A DNA stretch of 64,000 nucleotides, taken from contig CP091241.1 of assembly GCA_027627685.1 (NCBI GenBank), positions 1,613,191-1,677,190 on the forward strand, in the 5' to 3' direction. The position numbers were made by a program, and so were the translations under genes. The notes beneath the pieces were generated by a model. The model made no database searches and was not told the origin of the DNA. It was given only the letters and a program-made list of their open reading frames with translations. This document shows positions 52,117 through 60,515 of the stretch, one piece after another. The DNA is from Hyphomonadaceae bacterium ML37. GTDB lineage: Bacteria > Pseudomonadota > Alphaproteobacteria > Caulobacterales > Maricaulaceae. Numbering within the stretch: the first letter of the stretch is position 1; every line of letters starts with the position of its first letter.

Positions 52117-53658
52117 ATGACACACGCCCGTCCAAGCGCGCCCGCGCCCGTCCGCAAACTCGTGATTGTCGGCGGCGGCTCAGCCGGCTGGATGACCGCG
52201 GCTGCGGCCTCCGCAGCGCTGCACCGCGATTGCGAGATCGTGCTGGTGGAGTCAGAAGAGATCGGCATTGTCGGCGTCGGCGAGGCGACCATCCCGGCCA
52301 TACGCTCCTTCAACCAGTTCGTCGGCATCGACGAGGCCGATTTCATGCGGGCGACCCAGGGCTCGTTCAAGCTCGGCATCGAGTTTGTAAACTGGCTGCG
52401 CGACGGCCACGCCTATTTCCACCCGTTCGGCGCCTATGGGCGCAATTTCGACTGGGTGCCGCTGTATCAGTATTATCTCGAAGCGCGCGCCAACGGAGAC
52501 GAGACGCCGCTTCAGGATTATTCGCTGGCCTGGCTGGCCGCGCGCGAGAACAAATTCGCCCATCCGGCTGGCGACCAGGGCGCCGCCCTGTCGACGCTGG
52601 AATACGCCTTCCACTTTGACGCCAGCCTGTATGGCCGATATCTGCGCCGCATCGCCGAGGGGCGCGGCGTGACGCGTCTTGAAGGCAAGGTGTCGAACGT
52701 GCGGTTGCGGCCCGGAGATGGCGGCATTCAGGGTCTGGACCTGTCAGACGGGCGGACGGTGGACGGCGACTTCTTCGTAGACTGCACCGGGTTTCGCGGT
52801 CTCCTGATCGAGGAGGCGCTCAAAACGGGCTATGAAGACTGGACCCACTGGCTGCCCTGCGATCGCGCCGTAGCTGCGCCATCTGCGTCAGGGGATGATT
52901 TCACGCCCTACACCCGGTCCACGGCGCGTCAGGCTGGCTGGCAATGGCGCATCCCGCTCCAGCACCGCACCGGCAATGGCTATGTCCACGCCAGCCACTT
53001 TATCAGCGAGCAAGACGCGACCGACACTCTGGTGCGCCACCTGGACGGCGCGCTGCTGGCCGAACCCCGCCTGCTCAAATTCGTTACGGGCCGCCGCCGC
53101 AAGGCCTGGAACAAGAACTGCGTTGCGATCGGCCTGTCCGCCGGCTTCATGGAGCCGCTGGAGTCTACCTCCCTGCACCTCATCCAGACCGGGGTGGTGC
53201 GCTTCCTGGCCCTGTTCCCGGGCCGAGATCCCGAGCCCTGGAGCGAGATGGAGTACAACAAGCTGGTGCGCGAGGAATGGGAGCCGATCCGCGACTTCCT
53301 GATCCTGCATTACCACGCCAATCAGCGCGAAGACGGCGAGCTGTGGCGCTATTGCCGCGAGATGGCGATCCCCGAGACGCTGGCCTACCGGATTGAGCAG
53401 TTCCGGCGCTGCGGGCGGCTGGTCTCGCCGGGGCTGGAACTCTTCCTCAACGCCAACTGGATCAGCGTGCTGATGGGGCAGGGGATCATGCCCGAACGCT
53501 ATGAAGCCCTGGTCCATCACCGCCAGGTGGATGGCCGGGCCATGCTCGCCCAGGTCCGCTCGGCGATCACCGCCGCCGCCGCCCGCCTGCCCAGCCACCG
53601 CACCTATATCAACCGGTTCTGCAAGGCGCCCGATGAGGCGCTCAAGCCGATCGCCTGA
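52117..53658 (+). CDS. Tryptophan-halogenase-family FAD-dependent enzyme
   Basis: 513 residues. The FAD-binding VIVGGGSAGWMTA (about 17-29), the family GWQWRIP motif near residue 272, the essential Lys in GSFKLGIEF (Lys85) and the Glu in MEPLESTS (Glu350) match the active-site residues of PrnA-type halogenases, so flavin-dependent halogenation is chemically possible. The substrate is unknown. No flavin reductase or biosynthetic cluster adjoins it, and many family members in Caulobacterales are orphans near TonB receptors. It is single, in front of the DUF305 gene. Confidence 0.9.
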   Translation: MTHARPSAPAPVRKLVIVGGGSAGWMTAAAASAALHRDCEIVLVESEEIGIVGVGEATIPAIRSFNQFVGIDEADFMRATQGSFKLGIEFVNWLRDGHAYFHPFGAYGRNFDWVPLYQYYLEARANGDETPLQDYSLAWLAARENKFAHPAGDQGAALSTLEYAFHFDASLYGRYLRRIAEGRGVTRLEGKVSNVRLRPGDGGIQGLDLSDGRTVDGDFFVDCTGFRGLLIEEALKTGYEDWTHWLPCDRAVAAPSASGDDFTPYTRSTARQAGWQWRIPLQHRTGNGYVHASHFISEQDATDTLVRHLDGALLAEPRLLKFVTGRRRKAWNKNCVAIGLSAGFMEPLESTSLHLIQTGVVRFLALFPGRDPEPWSEMEYNKLVREEWEPIRDFLILHYHANQREDGELWRYCREMAIPETLAYRIEQFRRCGRLVSPGLELFLNANWISVLMGQGIMPERYEALVHHRQVDGRAMLAQVRSAITAAAARLPSHRTYINRFCKAPDEALKPIA

Positions 53659-53741
53659 AGACACGGGTGCTGATTCGCGCTTGCCCTCAGGCGTTGCGGC
53701 GCCCACGCTCTGACCGGATTATGCCGAGGGAGGCCTCTGAA

Positions 53742-54560
53742 ATGGTTCGTCTTCTCCTGCTTCTGGCTGGCGTTGCAGCTGTGTGCGCACCCAGTGAAGC
53801 GACCCCGATCTTTCAGCCAGGCGCTCCGGGACAGCCCTCGCGCGAAATTGCGGCGGACGAAGCGGTGGCGCTCAGCCGGTCGAGCTTCGTGGAGGCGGAC
53901 GTCATCTTCATGCAGCACATGATCGTCCACCACGCCCAGGCGGTGGAGATGGTCGCTTTGCTGGAGACGCGCGGCGCCCATGACGGCGTGCGCCGGCTGG
54001 GCGAGCGGATCGCCTCCAACCAGGCTGCTGAAATGGAGATGATGCGCACCTGGCTGGAGCAGCGCGGACAGGCGGCGGACGATCCGAATCTGTCCCATGG
54101 CCATCATCATGGGGCGCATGCCGGTCTTGAAGATCACACCGATCACGCCGCGCACCACGGCCATGACGGTCACGGGGCCCGCCACAGCAATCACAGCGAT
54201 CATGCCGGACACGGCTCACATCCCGCTCACGGCGCCCATGGCGGCGCGGGCGAGCACGCCCATCACGGCCACCAGACCCCCGCGCCCGTTGCGCCCGATC
54301 CCGGCGACACGCCGCTCATGCCGGGCATGCTGTCGCCCAACCAGATGGCCGCGCTCGCCGCCGCATACGGGTCTGAGTTTGACCGCCTGTTTCTGGAGGG
54401 CATGATCGTGCACCACCAGGGCGCGCTGGACATGGTCGATGATCTCATCGCCCGGCCGGGCAGCGCTCAGGATCCGCAATTGTCCGACTTTCTGTCCCAC
54501 GTGGTCTCTGACCAGTCCGCCGAAATCCTGCGCATGCAGTCGCTATTGTCCGACGTCTGA
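53742..54560 (+). CDS. Exported protein with two DUF305 domains and a His-rich linker
   Basis: 272 residues from the ATG at 53742 (AGGGAGG upstream; an ATG at 53721 is possible). Signal peptide, then a DUF305 ferritin-like four-helix unit (about 40-108, DVIFMQHMIVHHAQAVEM). A linker of about 70 residues with over 20 histidines (HHHGAH, HGHDGHGARH) follows, then a second DUF305 unit (about 195-270, LEGMIVHHQGALDM). Paired His-Met helices and the His-rich linker suggest binding of copper or another metal in the periplasm. Followed after 40 bp by the LVIVD-repeat gene, probably one operon. Confidence 0.85.
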   Translation: MVRLLLLLAGVAAVCAPSEATPIFQPGAPGQPSREIAADEAVALSRSSFVEADVIFMQHMIVHHAQAVEMVALLETRGAHDGVRRLGERIASNQAAEMEMMRTWLEQRGQAADDPNLSHGHHHGAHAGLEDHTDHAAHHGHDGHGARHSNHSDHAGHGSHPAHGAHGGAGEHAHHGHQTPAPVAPDPGDTPLMPGMLSPNQMAALAAAYGSEFDRLFLEGMIVHHQGALDMVDDLIARPGSAQDPQLSDFLSHVVSDQSAEILRMQSLLSDV

Positions 54561-54600
54561 TCCCTGAAATCCCGTTCCCAGCCTTGGAGCCGACCCTGTC

Positions 54601-56448
54601 ATGACCCTGCGTTCCACCATGCTCTCCTCCGCCGCCGCCATGGCGGTCCTGTTCACCGGCGCCAGCGCCCACGCCCAGCAGCCGCGCGCCTTCGAGCCGG
54701 ACGCCCGCACCGCGCTGGCCGGCGGGCTGCATGACGCCGAACAGGCGGCCTGGAACCTTCAGCTGGAACACGCCATCACCCCGCCGCCGGGCTTTTTCGA
54801 TCCCGACGCCCTGTTCTATCCGCGCGCCTTTCGTGAGGCCATGGAAGCGGCCGCAGCCGCCCGCGAGCGCGGCGAGGAGCCGCCCGCGCCCGCCTTCACC
54901 CCGCTGGCTCTGTCCAATACCGATCTCGCCTTCGCTGGAGGGCGGGTGATTGTCGGCAATTACAACGGCTTCAACATTTATGACGCGACTGTCGATGGGG
55001 CGCCCGAGCTGGCCTTGTCCGTCGTCTGCCCGGGCGGGCAGGGCGATGTGTCGGTCCATGGCGATCTGTTGTTTGTGTCGGTGGAGCAAAACCGCGGCCG
55101 TCTCGATTGCGGCACGTCCGGCGCCGAGGGCGATGTGAACCCGGAGCGCTTCCGCGGGATCCGTATTTTCGACATTTCCGACTTCAACGCCCCGCGCCAG
55201 GTCGCCGCGGTCCAGACCTGCCGCGGCTCGCACACCCACACCCTGCTGCCCCATCCGTCCGATCCGGACGTGCTCTATATCTACAACTCGGGCACATCCT
55301 TCGTGCGCGAGGGCGATGAGCTGGACATCTGCTCGGCCGGTCAGCCCGAAGAGAACCCGGAAACGGCGCTCTACTCCATCGACGTGATCAAGGTGCAGCT
55401 CAGCGCGCCGGAAGAGGCCGCCATCGTCAACCGGCCGCGCATTTTCGCTGATCGCGACACCGGCGAGGTCGCCGGCCTGTGGCGCGGCGGCCGGTTCGGC
55501 GTGGCCACCCAGCGCACCGCCCAGACCAATCACTGCCACGACATCACGGTCTACCCCGAGCTGAACCTTGCGGCCGGCGCCTGCAGCGGCAACGGGATCC
55601 TTCTGGACATCTCTGATCCCGAAAACCCCCAGCGCCTGTCCGACCTGTTTGATCCGGATATGGCCTACTGGCACTCGGCGACCTTTAACAATACCGGTGA
55701 TGTTGTTGTATTTACAGACGAATGGGGCGGCGGCACAGCGCCGCGCTGCCAGGCGGACGACCCGGTCACCTGGGGCGCCAATCTGATCGCGACGGTCGAA
55801 GACGGCGAACTGACCGGCCAGAGCTTCTTCAAACTGCCCACCGTCCAGGGCGCGACCGAGAACTGCGTGGCCCATAACGGCTCGCTCATCCCGGTGCCGG
55901 GGCGCGATATCATGGTCCAGTCCTGGTACCAGGGCGGCATCACGGTGATGGACTTCACCGACCCCGAGAACCCCTTCGAGATCGCCTATTTCGACCGCGG
56001 CCCGGTGGATCCCGAAGGCCTGGTGGTGGCCGGATACTGGTCGGCCTACTGGTATAATGGCCGCATCTATGGGGCCGAGATCGCCCGCGGGCTCGACGTG
56101 CTCCGCTTGGCCCCCAGCGAGCATCTCTCCCCGTCCGAAATCGCCGCCGCCGAGCGCGTGATCGAGGACCAGGTCAATCCCCAGACACAGACCCGCATCA
56201 CATGGGAGGACCACCCCGACGTGGCCCGGTCCTATCTCGACCAGTTGGCGCGATCTGAAGGTCTTGATGCGGATATCGCCGGCCGCGCGCGCGAAGCGGT
56301 GGACCAGTGGGCCCAGGGCCGTGTCAACGCCCGGATCATGGACCGCCTGACGCGCGACATCGCCCGCGCGGCTGAAAGCGCTGAAGGGCGTGACCATGCG
56401 CGCCTGACCGCCCTGTCCGAAGTGCTGCGTCAGGCACGGGCCGGGTAG
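54601..56448 (+). CDS. Exported LVIVD-repeat beta-propeller protein
   Basis: 615 residues. The signal peptide ends at AHAQQP. A region of LVIVD-type repeats (for example IRIFDISDFNAPRQVAAV, ILLDISDPENPQRLSD, ITVMDFTDPENPFEIAYF) builds a beta-propeller from about residue 100 to 500. The C-terminal ~110 residues are helical and charged. A conserved SHTHTLLPHP and NHCHDITVYPE suggest metal or haem contact on the propeller. Such proteins often neighbour DUF305 genes, as here. Function is unassigned. Confidence 0.8.
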   Translation: MTLRSTMLSSAAAMAVLFTGASAHAQQPRAFEPDARTALAGGLHDAEQAAWNLQLEHAITPPPGFFDPDALFYPRAFREAMEAAAAARERGEEPPAPAFTPLALSNTDLAFAGGRVIVGNYNGFNIYDATVDGAPELALSVVCPGGQGDVSVHGDLLFVSVEQNRGRLDCGTSGAEGDVNPERFRGIRIFDISDFNAPRQVAAVQTCRGSHTHTLLPHPSDPDVLYIYNSGTSFVREGDELDICSAGQPEENPETALYSIDVIKVQLSAPEEAAIVNRPRIFADRDTGEVAGLWRGGRFGVATQRTAQTNHCHDITVYPELNLAAGACSGNGILLDISDPENPQRLSDLFDPDMAYWHSATFNNTGDVVVFTDEWGGGTAPRCQADDPVTWGANLIATVEDGELTGQSFFKLPTVQGATENCVAHNGSLIPVPGRDIMVQSWYQGGITVMDFTDPENPFEIAYFDRGPVDPEGLVVAGYWSAYWYNGRIYGAEIARGLDVLRLAPSEHLSPSEIAAAERVIEDQVNPQTQTRITWEDHPDVARSYLDQLARSEGLDADIAGRAREAVDQWAQGRVNARIMDRLTRDIARAAESAEGRDHARLTALSEVLRQARAG

Positions 56449-56489
56449 GGCGGCTCACGCCGTCTGCGCGCCGGCACGCGGCGGCCGAT

Positions 56490-56533
56490 CCCGCAAAGGC
56501 CTGCACTGCAAGCCGCAGTCGTGCCTTTGCGGG
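56490..56533. repeat. Hairpin between the LVIVD gene and pyrC
   Basis: CCCGCAAAGGC (56490-56500) pairs perfectly with GCCTTTGCGGG (56523-56533); the 22-nt loop has a further CTGC/GCAG pairing. There is no T tract, so it is a possible weak terminator for the LVIVD gene or a leader structure for pyrC. Confidence 0.5.
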
Positions 56534-56722
56534 CGGGCGCCAGGCGTCCGTCCAGGCCTTCGCAGATCAATGGGGCTGTGCCGACCTTGCGGACCCTGCA
56601 GCGGACCGTTTAAGCGAACTCTGCAACCGGAATTTGTATAGGGCGGCAGGCGTCTTGACAGGCACCGGTGCTTGTAACCTTGTTCGCCAAACCTGTAACC
56701 GCACGATCCTCCGGAGCCTGGC

Positions 56723-57763
56723 ATGGCCGATACCCTTACCATACGACGGCCAGATGACTGGCACCTGCATCTGCGCGACGGGGAGATGCTCAAGCTGGTG
56801 GCGCCCTACACCGCGCGCCAGTTCCGCCGCGCCATCGTCATGCCCAATCTCGTGCCGCCGGTCACGACTGCGGCTGCCGCCGACGCCTATCGCCAGCGCA
56901 TCCGCGAGGCGGTGGGCCCGGACAGTGATTTCGAGCCGTTGATGACGGCCTATCTCACCGACACCATCGATCCGCAGGAGATTGCCCGCGGCTTCGAGGC
57001 CGGCATCCTGACCGCGTGCAAGCTGTATCCGGCCGGGGCGACCACCAATTCGCAGTCGGGCGTCACCGATATTCGCAAGATTGACGCGGTGCTGGCTGTC
57101 ATGGCCGACATCGGCATGCCGCTGCTCATTCATGGCGAGGTGACCACCGCCGACATCGATATTTTCGACCGGGAGCGAGTCTTTCTGGAGCGCATTCTCG
57201 GCCCCACCATGGACCGGTTTCCCGGTCTCAGGGTCGTGCTGGAGCACATCACCACCTCAGACTCGGTGCAATTCGTGCGGGCCGGTGGCGAGAACATCGC
57301 CGCCACCATCACCGCCCACCATTTGCGCATCGACCGCAACGACATGCTGGCCGGCGGCATCCGGCCCCATCTCTACTGCCTGCCGGTGGCCAAGCGCCGC
57401 CAGCACAAGGAGGCGCTGCGCGAGATCGTCGCCACCGGTCATCCCAAATTCTTCCTCGGCACCGATTCTGCGCCCCATGCCCGGTGCGACAAGGAGAGCG
57501 CCTGTGGCTGCGCGGGCATTTTCTCCGCCCCGGTGGCGCTGGAAAGCTATGCTGAGACCTTTGAGGAGCTGGGCTGTCTTGAGCATCTGTCCGCCTTCGC
57601 CGGCGAGCACGGCCCGCGTTTTTACCGCCTGCCCCTCAATGACGGTTCGGTGACGCTGGAGCGCACCGGGCTGGACGTCCCGTCCCGCATCGATCCCGAC
57701 GGCCAGCAGCTCACCCCCTTCCACGCGGGCGAACGCCTGCACTGGCGTCTGACGGATCGATAA
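56723..57763 (+). CDS. pyrC: Dihydroorotase (class II, PyrC type)
   Basis: 346 residues. Zinc enzyme of pyrimidine synthesis closing carbamoyl aspartate to dihydroorotate. Motifs: DDWHLHLRDG (metal His pair), the carboxylated Lys in ACKLYPAGATTNS near residue 100, IHGEVT, LEHITT, TAHHL and GTDSAPH. This is the E. coli-like short form. The gene is single; a 274-bp upstream region contains a hairpin without T tract. Confidence 0.96.
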   Translation: MADTLTIRRPDDWHLHLRDGEMLKLVAPYTARQFRRAIVMPNLVPPVTTAAAADAYRQRIREAVGPDSDFEPLMTAYLTDTIDPQEIARGFEAGILTACKLYPAGATTNSQSGVTDIRKIDAVLAVMADIGMPLLIHGEVTTADIDIFDRERVFLERILGPTMDRFPGLRVVLEHITTSDSVQFVRAGGENIAATITAHHLRIDRNDMLAGGIRPHLYCLPVAKRRQHKEALREIVATGHPKFFLGTDSAPHARCDKESACGCAGIFSAPVALESYAETFEELGCLEHLSAFAGEHGPRFYRLPLNDGSVTLERTGLDVPSRIDPDGQQLTPFHAGERLHWRLTDR

Positions 57764-57823
57764 AGGACCCCGCAGGGCCGGGAGGTGCGTCTCCCTCCGA
57801 ACCTGCGGAAGGCGCGGAAGGCT

Positions 57824-58444
57824 CTATTGCCCCTGCGCCGCTCTGGCGGCCTCAATCGCGGCGCGCACTTGCGCCGCCGCGTCGGATGCACTGCGATAAC
57901 CGCCCAGCTCCACGCCCTCGGCATCGGCCGGATCGGGCAGCTGCTTGTAGACCCGGAAAAACGCCTCGATCCGGCTGCGCTCCATGACAGGCAGGCCATC
58001 AATGGACCGGATCTCGTCATAGGCCGGATCAATGTCCGACGCCGGCACGGCGATGATCTTGTCGTCGATCTCGCCATCATCAAGCATGATCAGCGCGCCA
58101 ATCGCCCGCACCCGGATCAGCGCGCCCGGCACAATCGGCTCGCGTGTCAGCACCAGCGCATCCAGCGGATCGCCGTCCTCGCCCATGGAGGACGGGATCG
58201 ATCCGTAATTGGCCGGATACACCACCGGCATCGACAGGAACCGGTCCACAAACACAAGCCCGGTCTGCGCATCGATCTCATACTTGGTCGCTGACCCGGC
58301 CGGGATTTCGATCACCACAAAGAATTCGTCGCCCTCAGCCGGCTGGGTGACGGCGAACGGGTGAGTGGTCTGGGCCTGGGCGAGCGCGGGGGCTGCGAGG
58401 AGGGCGGCGAGGGTGAGGGCGGCGACGGTGAGGGTGCGGATCAT
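57824..58444 (-). CDS. Exported family I inorganic pyrophosphatase
   Basis: 206 residues from the ATG at 58442-58444. The first ~23 residues form a textbook signal peptide (MIRTLT, hydrophobic core, APALAQAQ), unexpected for a normally cytosolic enzyme. The mature part is a full family I PPase: EIPAGSATKYEID, YPANYGSIPSS, the metal cluster EDGDPLDALVL and DDKIIAVPA. It would hydrolyse PPi in the periplasm. The 14-bp palindrome CTTATCCGGATAAG at 58490-58503 lies 46 bp upstream. The usual cytosolic housekeeping enzyme is not in the window. Confidence 0.9.
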   Translation of the reverse strand: MIRTLTVAALTLAALLAAPALAQAQTTHPFAVTQPAEGDEFFVVIEIPAGSATKYEIDAQTGLVFVDRFLSMPVVYPANYGSIPSSMGEDGDPLDALVLTREPIVPGALIRVRAIGALIMLDDGEIDDKIIAVPASDIDPAYDEIRSIDGLPVMERSRIEAFFRVYKQLPDPADAEGVELGGYRSASDAAAQVRAAIEAARAAQGQ

Positions 58445-58489
58445 CAGCGGGTTCCATGAGGCGTGCCTGCAGAAAACGCAGTCGTATTC

Positions 58490-58503
58490 CTTATCCGGAT
58501 AAG
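58490..58503. promoter_or_regulatory. Perfect 14-bp palindrome upstream of the exported pyrophosphatase
   Basis: CTTATCCGGATAAG is fully self-complementary and ends 46 bp before the pyrophosphatase ATG, where its promoter should lie. No known regulator is assigned. Confidence 0.45.
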
Positions 58504-58629
58504 ACCATAGGAGCCTATTGCGGAAAGAAATCTTGCAAACGAACTCTCTCGCCAAAGGGCGTCCAGGCGGACAGCGAGTCTGCAAAAGGTTTTGGTCAGC
58601 GATTGAGGATAATCAATTACAACAGGATC

Positions 58630-59052
58630 TTATGCAGTTTCCTTCCGGTGCGCCCGCTGTTTTAGGACAGAGAGCCCGGATGGATCCCTGTCGAGCAGCA
58701 GCAGGGCGCTCATCACCCCATGGCTGACAACCACGTCTCCGCTCTCGTATTTCTGAAAGGCATTTGGCCCGCCACCGATCAGGTGGCCAGCCTCCTTTTG
58801 GGTGAGATCCAGGCGCTTCCTGATGCGTCGCACCGCTTCTGGCGCAAGCAGGCCCTCGACTTGCGCCTTAAGCCGGTTCAGGGCCCGATCCGACATCTTC
58901 ATGTCTTCGCCGGTGTGAATGCTCTCGTCGCTCACATCGCAATACCAGCCGGGCATGTCTAAGGTGGCTTCGTGTCCCTTGTAGGCGATGGTCATCGGAC
59001 GAACGTCACGGAACATCGGCTGGCCCGTCTGCGGGCAGGTGGGGCTAGTCAT
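58630..59052 (-). CDS. MqsA-like antitoxin with a half-lost zinc site
   Basis: 140 residues. N-terminal MqsA-type domain (about 1-50): the two CxxC pairs of the family read CPQT (Cys6, Thr9) and CDVS (Cys38, Ser41), so only one Cys of each pair remains. The C-terminal HTH_Xre-type domain (about 68-135) has LDLTQKEAGHLIGGGPNAFQKYESG, quoted in part, which binds DNA. It overlaps the toxin gene by 8 bp, downstream of it, as in mqsRA. It should neutralise the toxin and repress the operon. Confidence 0.85.
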   Translation of the reverse strand: MTSPTCPQTGQPMFRDVRPMTIAYKGHEATLDMPGWYCDVSDESIHTGEDMKMSDRALNRLKAQVEGLLAPEAVRRIRKRLDLTQKEAGHLIGGGPNAFQKYESGDVVVSHGVMSALLLLDRDPSGLSVLKQRAHRKETA

Positions 59053-59362
59053 TGTCTTTCTCCTTGAACGACAGAAGCAAAAACTCGGTCACGGCATCGG
59101 CCGTGAATTTGACATACAAAACCCCCTGCTCCGAAGGGACGTGGTAGACGTCCTGCCAGACCCGATGATCAGAAAAGGACGTCATGGACTTATAAAAATG
59201 GCGTCGCTCGATTGTCTGTATGGCTGCAACAATCTCGCTTCGGCCAAAGCCAAGCGAGGCAGCCCCTCTCAGAGCGGACCCTGTTACATTGAGCTTCTCG
59301 ACCGTCGAGAAAATCGCTTTGACCGCTTCAATGTCATAGGTCGGCTTTCGCTTCTCAGCCAT
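59045..59362 (-). CDS. MqsR-like mRNA interferase toxin
   Basis: 105 residues from the ATG at 59360-59362. The RelE-type MqsR fold is indicated by TYDIEAVKAIFSTVEKLNVT, the helix AASLGFGRSEIVAAIQTIERRHFYKSMTS (quoted partly), DHRVWQDVYHV and VLYVKFTADAVTEFLLLSFKE near the C-terminus. MqsR toxins cleave mRNA at GC-containing sites. Toxin-before-antitoxin order matches the family. A perfect palindrome lies just upstream, and tRNA-Ser(TGA) about 300 bp further. Confidence 0.85.
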   Translation of the reverse strand: MAEKRKPTYDIEAVKAIFSTVEKLNVTGSALRGAASLGFGRSEIVAAIQTIERRHFYKSMTSFSDHRVWQDVYHVPSEQGVLYVKFTADAVTEFLLLSFKEKDND

Positions 59363-59372
59363 AGGCCTTGAT

Positions 59373-59389
59373 AACACCACTGTGGTGTT
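59373..59389 (-). promoter_or_regulatory. Palindrome upstream of the mqsR-like gene, likely antitoxin operator
   Basis: AACACCAC-T-GTGGTGTT is a perfect inverted repeat with a one-base centre, ending 11 bp before the toxin ATG and flanked by a T-rich run. It should overlap the transcription start, which fits MqsA-type autorepression. Confidence 0.65.
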
Positions 59390-59658
59390 TTTTCAAGCTG
59401 CCGATTCCGTCAGCCAATCGATGGTCACACGCGACCGGGTATGGTGGCTTGCCATATGGAATCCGCGCCGATGGCGGCCCAGACATCGGGGACGAGAACT
59501 TTAGGAGCGAGGTTTAGGCACGAAGCGACAAAAGCCGCATAGAGGCCACACATGGCATGTCGGGCTGTCTTAGGATTTTATCTGCTATCGGCAGAACCGA
59601 ACAGAAGCTGAGGATTCTTGCCCTTCAGCGCGCTGTCTCATTGAATGACTTTTAGTGT

Positions 59659-59749
<91 letters not shown>

Positions 59750-59824
59750 GGCGGGTCCGGTTTAGCGGCGGGGCGGGGGGTGCGCAAGATCGATGGGCTT
59801 GCGCCGGTGCGCGCAGCGGCTAGG

Positions 59825-60427
59825 GTGTCGCGCCTGTCCGCCAGCGGGAGCCGCTCGCCCTTGCCTTTGCGATCCAGACACGCCGTGATCCCTGCGCTTG
59901 TCGCCGCCCTTGCGGTCCTGCAGGCCTGCGCGTCGCCGCAGGGCGATGAGGCCGCCAGCGCGGCGGCGGCGCCCGCGTCCGCGTCACCGGGCAGCGCCTG
60001 GACGCCTCCGCCGAACGTCCCCGTTGTCGAAATCGCCGGCGAACGCCTGCCTGTGCGCGGGGCGGAGGAGGGCGTGGCGTCCTGGTATGGCGACCCGTTC
60101 CATGGCCGCCAGACGGCCAGCGGCGAGATTTTTGATCAGCATGCAATGACGGCCGCGCACCCCACCATGCCCCTGCCGTCTCTGGCGCGGGTCACGCGCC
60201 TCGACACCGGCGACAGCGTCATCGTGCGCATCAATGATCGCGGGCCGTTCACCGGCGGACGGGTGATTGATCTCAGCCGGGCCGCCGCCGAGGCCATCGG
60301 CATGATCGATCTGGGCGTCGCCGAGGTGCGGGTGGAGGCCCTCGGCCCGGCCGACCCTGAAGATCGCGCCGCCGTGTCGCGCATCGTGCGCGGGCCCGGA
60401 ATCACCCGGCACGCCAGCCGGCAGTAG
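59825..60427 (+). CDS. rlpA: RlpA-family septal-ring lipoprotein
   Basis: About 200 residues from a GTG at 59825; a GTG at 59780 is also in frame, and the start is uncertain because the reading frame stays open through the tRNA. A lipobox LQAC ends the signal. The double-psi beta-barrel domain (about 75-180) has GVASWYGDPFHGRQTASGE and the catalytic Asp in RINDRGPFTGGRVIDLS. RlpA proteins cleave stem-less glycan or act at the septum. The SPOR domain common at the C-terminus is absent. Followed 88 bp later by the carboxypeptidase gene, a common pairing. Confidence 0.88.
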   Translation: MSRLSASGSRSPLPLRSRHAVIPALVAALAVLQACASPQGDEAASAAAAPASASPGSAWTPPPNVPVVEIAGERLPVRGAEEGVASWYGDPFHGRQTASGEIFDQHAMTAAHPTMPLPSLARVTRLDTGDSVIVRINDRGPFTGGRVIDLSRAAAEAIGMIDLGVAEVRVEALGPADPEDRAAVSRIVRGPGITRHASRQ

Positions 60428-60515
60428 CCCAAGCTGGCGCGCAGCCTTTCGGCGCGGGGCGGGCGGGGTTAGTCTGCCTGTTGCTTCGTTCCAGCCGCCG
60501 GAGACGCGCCGCGCC

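Noticed and set aside
54445-56397. A 650-codon minus-strand frame over the LVIVD gene
   Set aside because: Antisense shadow of an exported repeat protein with a clear signal peptide.
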